From Strix aluco (lineage: Eukaryota; Chordata; Aves; Strigiformes; Strigidae), in NCBI RefSeq assembly GCF_031877795.1, contig NC_133933.1, positions 23,712,029 through 23,776,028 on the forward strand: DNA of 64,000 nucleotides, read 5' to 3'. The notes beneath the pieces were generated by a model, which searched no databases, was not told the DNA's origin, and was given only the letters and a program-made list of their open reading frames with translations. Of this stretch, positions 58,289-64,000 are shown in pieces; within the stretch, counting starts at the first letter, position 1, and each line of letters starts with the position of its first letter. Made by a program: the position numbers and the translations under genes.

Positions 58289-59449
58289 TGAAAAATAAAG
58301 TGGGTTTTGCTGCTGAGGAAAGATCCTCATCTTGCTTTAGCTGGGTGACCCTCATGGGAAAAGGCCATCCTGCATGCACAAGTTACAGGTTTGGTCTTTC
58401 CTTGTGTCCCCCATCACAGCTAGATGTGGGGCTGGTGCACCCAAAATCCCCACCTGTGCCTGCTCATCCTCTTGGCTGTGATTCCGTGCTTGCGGCTCAG
58501 ATGCGTTTATCCCTTCACCCCAGTACCAGGGACAGCCCTACTGTAATCAAAACACACAGGAATGCTCACTTTCCCCTCAAAAACCATCTTTTGGGTCATT
58601 AGAAACAGCCTTTTTCTAAAATTAGACCTCCAGGAAATTTGTTTCCTAAAACAGACCTTTACATGGGCTCCTGCTGCGGGGGGTAGCATTTTGGCTTTCC
58701 CCAGAGGGCTCAGCCTGGGGGCAGTTTTGTCCCCCCACCTTGCCCATCTTGGCAGGCAGGACCAAGCAGGAAATGGGAGCAGACTGAACAAGTGTGTAAC
58801 CCAAGTCTCAGTCCAAAGTTACTTAGTGATACGGTGTGTGATGCCATTTTTTAGTGCATGGTCGCTCTGGCTGCCGCTTCTTCACTTCCTCTGGGGACAT
58901 GCTTAATGTGTGCACTCCTGCTAGGCTTGCAGCTCACATCCTCTTCCACGGGGCTTCGATTTTCCTTTGCAAACAAGCTCTGAAGTAGCCTGTAATTGTA
59001 ATATTATCTTCTAGGATCAGGTGCTACCTTCTTATAGCTGCAGTCAGACCTGAATGTATATTTGGACTGCATGACTTGAAGATTTTGAGATAATACATAT
59101 ATACCTCACAATAACCCTCCTTTGCATGGGTATTAATTTTTTAATGGTTGCTCAGGCTAGTTTGAATGGAATATAATTGAAATTGTATTTTTCTAAGTAT
59201 ATATTTCTAAATGATACAATATCCAGGTGGTGTATTTCCATGCCTCTGTATTGCCACCAGTGAGAGGTGCCTGCAGACAGACCCTGGCTCCCCATCAGGG
59301 TGAGCTGCAAGCCAGGACTGACCGGAGCACTCTTGCTGGAGATGCTTTGCCCCATGGGTGTAACAACAGCTGACAGCCTGAAATCTCCCAGACGGCCTCA
59401 TGCAAGGCATACCTGGTTTCACTGATTGCTTCAGACCATGTATAAAGTC

Positions 59450-60490
59450 TCAGACACTCCTTGTCAGTGTGGGAGTGTCATTAGTGCCATGGGCTGCTGC
59501 CCTGGGTGGCACCCAGCAAGTGCTGCTGCAGGGCTGGATGTGTCCCAGCAGCGTGTAGCAGCCCTGAGAAGGTGAGCTTGGTTTGGGGAGGGGTCTGTGT
59601 TTCTGTTGGGGGATGAAGGTGGAAAAAGCCCAGCTTGGTTGGGTTGCAAGTGCAGAGGCAGAGTAATTTTCCCTGCTGCATGGTGGTTGCTGGAAAGAGT
59701 TTCCTTGGCCCCAGCACTGCTGTGCTGCACTGAGTGGGTGCATAGAGGAGCTACAGCAAGAGCTGGAGCTGTGCTGTGAGGGCATCTGGGCAGGCTCTGC
59801 TCTTGCAGGGGGCAGGGGCGTGAGACAATTTGTGCCTGAAGACAGGGTGAGATGTGTGTGGTGGCTGTGTGCCTCCCCAGGGGCTGCATGCTGTGGAGGA
59901 GGTGGGTGGCCAGGCAGGGGGTCTGCCCCGGGTGTGGTGTGGGGCTTGGGGCAGGATGGCCACAGGCTTTGGTTGTGTGCTGGGACTGGGGACAGGAGCG
60001 GCTCTGGTCTGGCTTCTGCCCACCCATGGGATGCTGGAGAATGGCAGGGCAGGGCTGTGTTGGGCATTTCTAGCTCTTCAGGAGCTCGAGGTTTGCTGGC
60101 TGCTGTCACCTGGTAAGGGCCAGCATATTGTGGGGCAAGTGCCCCAGGAACCTGCTGCTGGGTTTCTGGGTGATGGTGCTGTCTGGCTACAAGGCTGCTC
60201 TCAGAACAGGGGGTTTGGTGTCTGTTCCAGCAGAGCTGGTGCTGCTGCCTGTTTGAGGAGCCAGCAGAAGCTGCAGGCTGTACATCACCTCTTCCCTCTC
60301 TGCCTCTTTTTACCCCCTGAAAACTTCCTGGGTTTCTGCCTGCTGATGCCAGAGCACCCCCGGGGATGTGGGTGTCAACTGCCTGCAGGGCTGAAAAACT
60401 GCTGGAGATGCCTGTCCCTCTGCCTGAGGGAACGGACCTCTCCTCATGATGATGCTTGGCTGAGGATAAGGGACCGGGATTGTTTTCCAT
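59450..60490 (-). other. 346-codon open reading frame of unknown status
   Basis: The frame begins with a true ATG (reading MENNPGPLSSAKHHHEER) and is rich in Pro, Ser, Gln, His and Ala throughout, with no domain, signal peptide or membrane segment that I recognise. The + strand here is G/T-rich and poor in A, so TTA, CTA and TCA are scarce. That keeps the minus strand free of stops without any selection. A + strand frame also stays open over much of the interval. I consider a chance frame most likely. The alternatives are an orphan single-exon gene or part of a non-coding RNA. Confidence 0.12.
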
Positions 60491-62783
60491 GGCTTATCTG
60501 TTTTTGCTAAGCTCCAGTTTTTGACTTTATATTTGTGTATTTTATTTTATTTTGGTTTTTCCTTCCCCTTCTGAAACTGTTGCATTAGCAGAGCTTTAAA
60601 GAAAACTCTTCAAGATAATTATCCCAGCTCTCTCTAGTGGATTTGCCACGTGATGGTGTGTCTGCATGGGTGTATTAATAGTATCGTAATATTATATATC
60701 AGTTTTCATCCCAAAGTGCTTCACATGCTGAGGGACGAAGCCTAAATAGAAAGAGGCAGCAAGTGAAATGGAGCTTTCTGCCTCACCTACCAGATCCCTC
60801 AAAGCCTTTTGAGAGGAGTCTTTTTGTTGGTCTTGCACCAAATCTGAGTTTGGCCCCCTGAGTCCCTCTGAAGCCCCCAGGCTTGGACCCACCACCCGGT
60901 TTGTGGCTGGGCAGGGCTGCTCTGTGCTGCTCCGTTACGGAGGCTGGTCCCCGGTGAGCTCCCTGCCCCTGATGCTCTTGCCACAGCTGATGGCCTCGCC
61001 AAGCTGCCAACAGCAGTCTGAAGCCTTCCCCCTTCCCCATTCCTCTCCCTAAAGACAAGGTGTGTGGGGCTGGCTGTCCCCGCAGCCCAGCAGCGGGGTG
61101 TCAGCTGTGGGGTGTCCCTCCCTGGGGCCGGGTCAGGCGGTTACTGATGGTCTGTGCTGGGCACCGCTTGTGAGGGCGGATGAAGTGGGATCCGTGCTGT
61201 CACCTTCCCGATGGCTCCTTCCCCCAGCCTCACTGGGTGGGTGCCCTCTCCCACTTCTCCAGGGCCACATTTGGCTTCCGTCTCTTGCCATTCCTCCCGC
61301 ATGAGCTTGTGCAAACAGGAGGAGCATCGCGCTGCGCTGGCAATTCAGGGACAGGGGTAAGCACACTTTAATCTCTCAAGCTCCATCTCCAAACATTTGC
61401 CCTTGCGTTTGGGGCTGTGGAGGATGAATATCACGGGCACAGCTGCACTTCCTCACAGACACCTTTCACCTCCCCCACTGTGCCTCTCCCCTCCCCATCC
61501 CTGCCCTCCTCCTGCTCTGCATGGACAGCAGATGCCACCTAGCCCTGTGCCATGGTGCCACCTTCCCCCTTCTCAGCAGGGAGCAGGGAGAGTCAAAGCG
61601 CTGCAGCAGGAGGGGTAAACCACCCCGGCAGTGGCAGCTGACAGTCGGTGGTGGGCTGCAGGGTGTGCGAGGGACTGCGCAGTCCCGCTACAGCACAGAG
61701 CAATGTGCTCAAGGTTTGTTTACTCCCTGCAGCCTGCTGTCACCTGTGGCAGTCTTGCAGCCCTCCGAGGATTTGGGGGTCTGACAGAGTAAGAGGCTGG
61801 CCCTTTTGCAGCAGGGTTGCAGGCACCCCGGGGGTGGCTGAAACCCGTTCTCTGTTAACGCCACCTGGGCTAGAAAGGGGGTGATGGCTGTAGCCCTCGC
61901 TGTCCTGAGCAGCCAGGACAGGGAGTGTGAGGTCTCTTGCACAGAGGGCAGTTGGTGTTGGACAAGCTGCTTCTGTAAATCTGTGTTTGCAAGGAGCCTC
62001 CTGCAGAGGTGAGCCATCCAAGCAGGGCCAGGTGAAGCTTGGCAGCCTGGAAACTACCTGTGTGCCAATGTTTGGGGTCAAAACTACTAGGTTGTGGACA
62101 TTCATATGAATGAGCAATTGCTTGGAGACTTTAGACCCCTGCTCGTCTCAAGAATGACCATGGGAAGCCTTGACAGTCCAGCTGGGATCTCCCATGTGTT
62201 TCCCCACCTGTGGTGGCTTTGGGGAGGGAGCAGAGCAGTGACTTTGGGGTGTTGCATGTTGCAGGAGGAGCAGGGAGCATGAAGTATGGATGGTCAAAAT
62301 GTGCAGGTGTGTTTTGAGCAGCTGTTGGCCCTTGCAGCAGAGCTACCTTTCATGGCAAAGCTCCCCTGTGATGGCTCTGCCACCTGACGAGGTCTGCTCT
62401 GCTCGGATAATGTGCCTGGAGTCATTTCAAAGTGTTAAAACTGCAAAGAAAACCCGGATGAGGATTGCTGGTAGGTGTGTGCACAGGGCTTTCCCCCACA
62501 CCCTTGTCACTGCTTCAGAGGGGCAGGTAAGGCTTCTCATTAGTTCTCTGCTCCCCTGTGAGGCTCTGGGTCGTTCATTCCTTAAGAAGGCCGTGCCCTG
62601 GCCCCTGCCTCCTCTCCTCAGATGATACAGGTGTGCACTGGTGTCTACTGGATGCTCTCCACCACCCAGCTGGTGGAAGGAGAAAGCCCCATTTTTGATC
62701 CAGGGCTCATGGGGTTTCTCCAGGCTACGTAAAGAGACTCTGAATTTTGTTCCAGCTGTCCAGCAATAGAATATATTTAACTT

Positions 62784-62795
62784 AAAAAAAAAAAA
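62784..62795. repeat. 12-base A homopolymer
   Basis: An A12 run in intergenic sequence. No retrocopy was recognised beside it. Confidence 0.8.
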
Positions 62796-64000
62796 TCCAC
62801 AGTATCAAAACACAGCAAGTCACAATCCAATACTCGGCGATATAAATACGCATACAAATGGTCCTCTGTAACCCCTCAGTTTGGGCTCTGGCATGAAAAT
62901 GAAAGGCGGGCTCAACATCGGGGTGCAAATGGCACAGGTGGGCGTGCACCCATTCCCTCCTTCCTAGGGTGGAAAAACCTGATATACCCAAGCATGGCCA
63001 AAACCAAGGAAAACATGGACTGGAGCCAGCAACAGACAACTTATCCCCCTCCCAGCCCATGGAGCAGTGCCTGTGTCTGTATGTCTGCAGTGGGTGGAAA
63101 GTGGGGTGCAGGTCAGGGTGTGATCTCTTGCTGGGTGTTTGGGGGAGCGCTGCCATCACGTCCAGGTAGTGCCGGTGGAGGTGAGCCCCTGTTTTGATCC
63201 CCAGCCCAAATGTGCCATTCCCTTTGACCAGCCTGCTGCAAGCATCCTTAGAGCTGGAGGATGGATTGAGCTACTCTCGCCTTGTTGGTCCTAGAGTCTA
63301 TGTGAAGCCTTCATACTCCACAGCACCATTTTGGTGGAGGGGATGGGGGGGGTTTCACCTCCCTCTGGCCAGTGGGTGGGTGCAAGAGAAGCAGGACTGA
63401 ATTTTAGCCTGGCTCTAGTTACGCATACGGATGATGAGGAGGAAGGATGGCTTCTGGATGGTATGGGCTCTTGTGGGATTCACTGCAACAACCCTGATTC
63501 AGCTGGTGCCACTGTCACCTGGGGTTTTACAGCGTACTTGTACCACGGGGGGGTGGAAATGCTGAGTGCCAGTTTGGAAAATAAATTGCAGCACTGCCTG
63601 AAAGTGCGTAGTGTGCGTGAGCATGAAGAGAAGTCAGCTAGAAAACACAGGGGTGTGTTATCATGCCGTGGTTAGCAAGCGTGTGGGAGAAGCCATTGCT
63701 TTTGACTGGGAGGAATATCAGATCTAGCCAAGCTTACAGCTCTTCTTGTGTCTGGGCTTTAAATGTCAATGAACTCTTGGTGGTGTCTTGTAGAGGATGC
63801 AGCCTGGGTTGAATAGTAATAAAATACACTCTGGCTGGAGCGTATGCATGTGTGTGAACTGCAGGGTCATCCCAAAACAAGTAGGAGGCAAGGCAAGGGT
63901 GGAATAAAACAGTCCCCTGAAGAATAACGAGACCATGACTGTCCATGGAGCTCAGCACAATATCCCCTGCATCACGGCGAGACTACGACAAGGGGCGATT

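Larger units (their letters stand above)
56181..64000. other. downstream intergenic sequence, no established gene
   Basis: I found no conserved protein, tRNA or repeat family in this stretch. It contains the AATAAA cluster near 56.35 kb, a duplicated AATTTAATATC (58248-58258 and 58278-58288), a TG/GG-skewed region at about 59.5-60.5 kb with a long minus-strand open frame, a T-rich block at 60530-60570 and an A12 run at 62784-62795. Confidence 0.5.

Noticed and set aside
53276..64000. Endogenous retrovirus or CR1 element in the downstream region
   Set aside because: No LTR pair, pol-like motif or CR1 3'-end signature was found by reading; only simple repeats are present.

Overview
This window looks like a piece of a sauropsid genome, most probably a bird. 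Short conserved coding exons with vertebrate-type GT..AG splice sites sit in long non-coding sequence. There are CpG islands, no operons, and I see no mammalian-type interspersed repeats and very little repeat of any kind. The species cannot be fixed from sequence alone.

The only gene I can establish is the 3' portion of ITPKB (inositol-trisphosphate 3-kinase B) on the + strand. Six coding exons (36922-37021, 37650-37863, 40897-41101, 46388-46489, 48061-48132, 50813-51028) join in frame into 302 residues. These cover the linker just before the kinase, the whole inositol-polyphosphate-kinase catalytic domain and the stop codon. The large first coding exon expected for this gene (the long N-terminal region) is not here, so positions 1-36921 are the 3' part of its first coding intron. 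A 3'UTR of about 2.3 kb ends at a canonical poly(A) signal at 53276-53281.

Layout: (1) 1-36.9 kb is ITPKB intron, with a CpG island at 2.73-3.32 kb that looks like an internal promoter. Exon-like signals on both strands lie beside it, and several AT-rich blocks resemble conserved regulatory elements. (2) 36.9-51.0 kb holds the catalytic exons and five complete introns. (3) 51.0-53.3 kb is the 3'UTR. (4) 53.3-64.0 kb is downstream sequence with a second CpG island (55.68-56.18 kb), several small tandem repeats, a + strand cluster of poly(A) signals near 56.35 kb, and a 346-codon minus-strand open frame (59450-60490) of unknown status.

I found no mobile element, CRISPR array, tRNA, rRNA or new multi-gene system. 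The most interesting leads are the exon-like structures around the 2.7 kb CpG island, which could be a nested minus-strand gene, an alternative ITPKB exon or an alternative promoter. Transcript data or cross-species alignment would decide between them.
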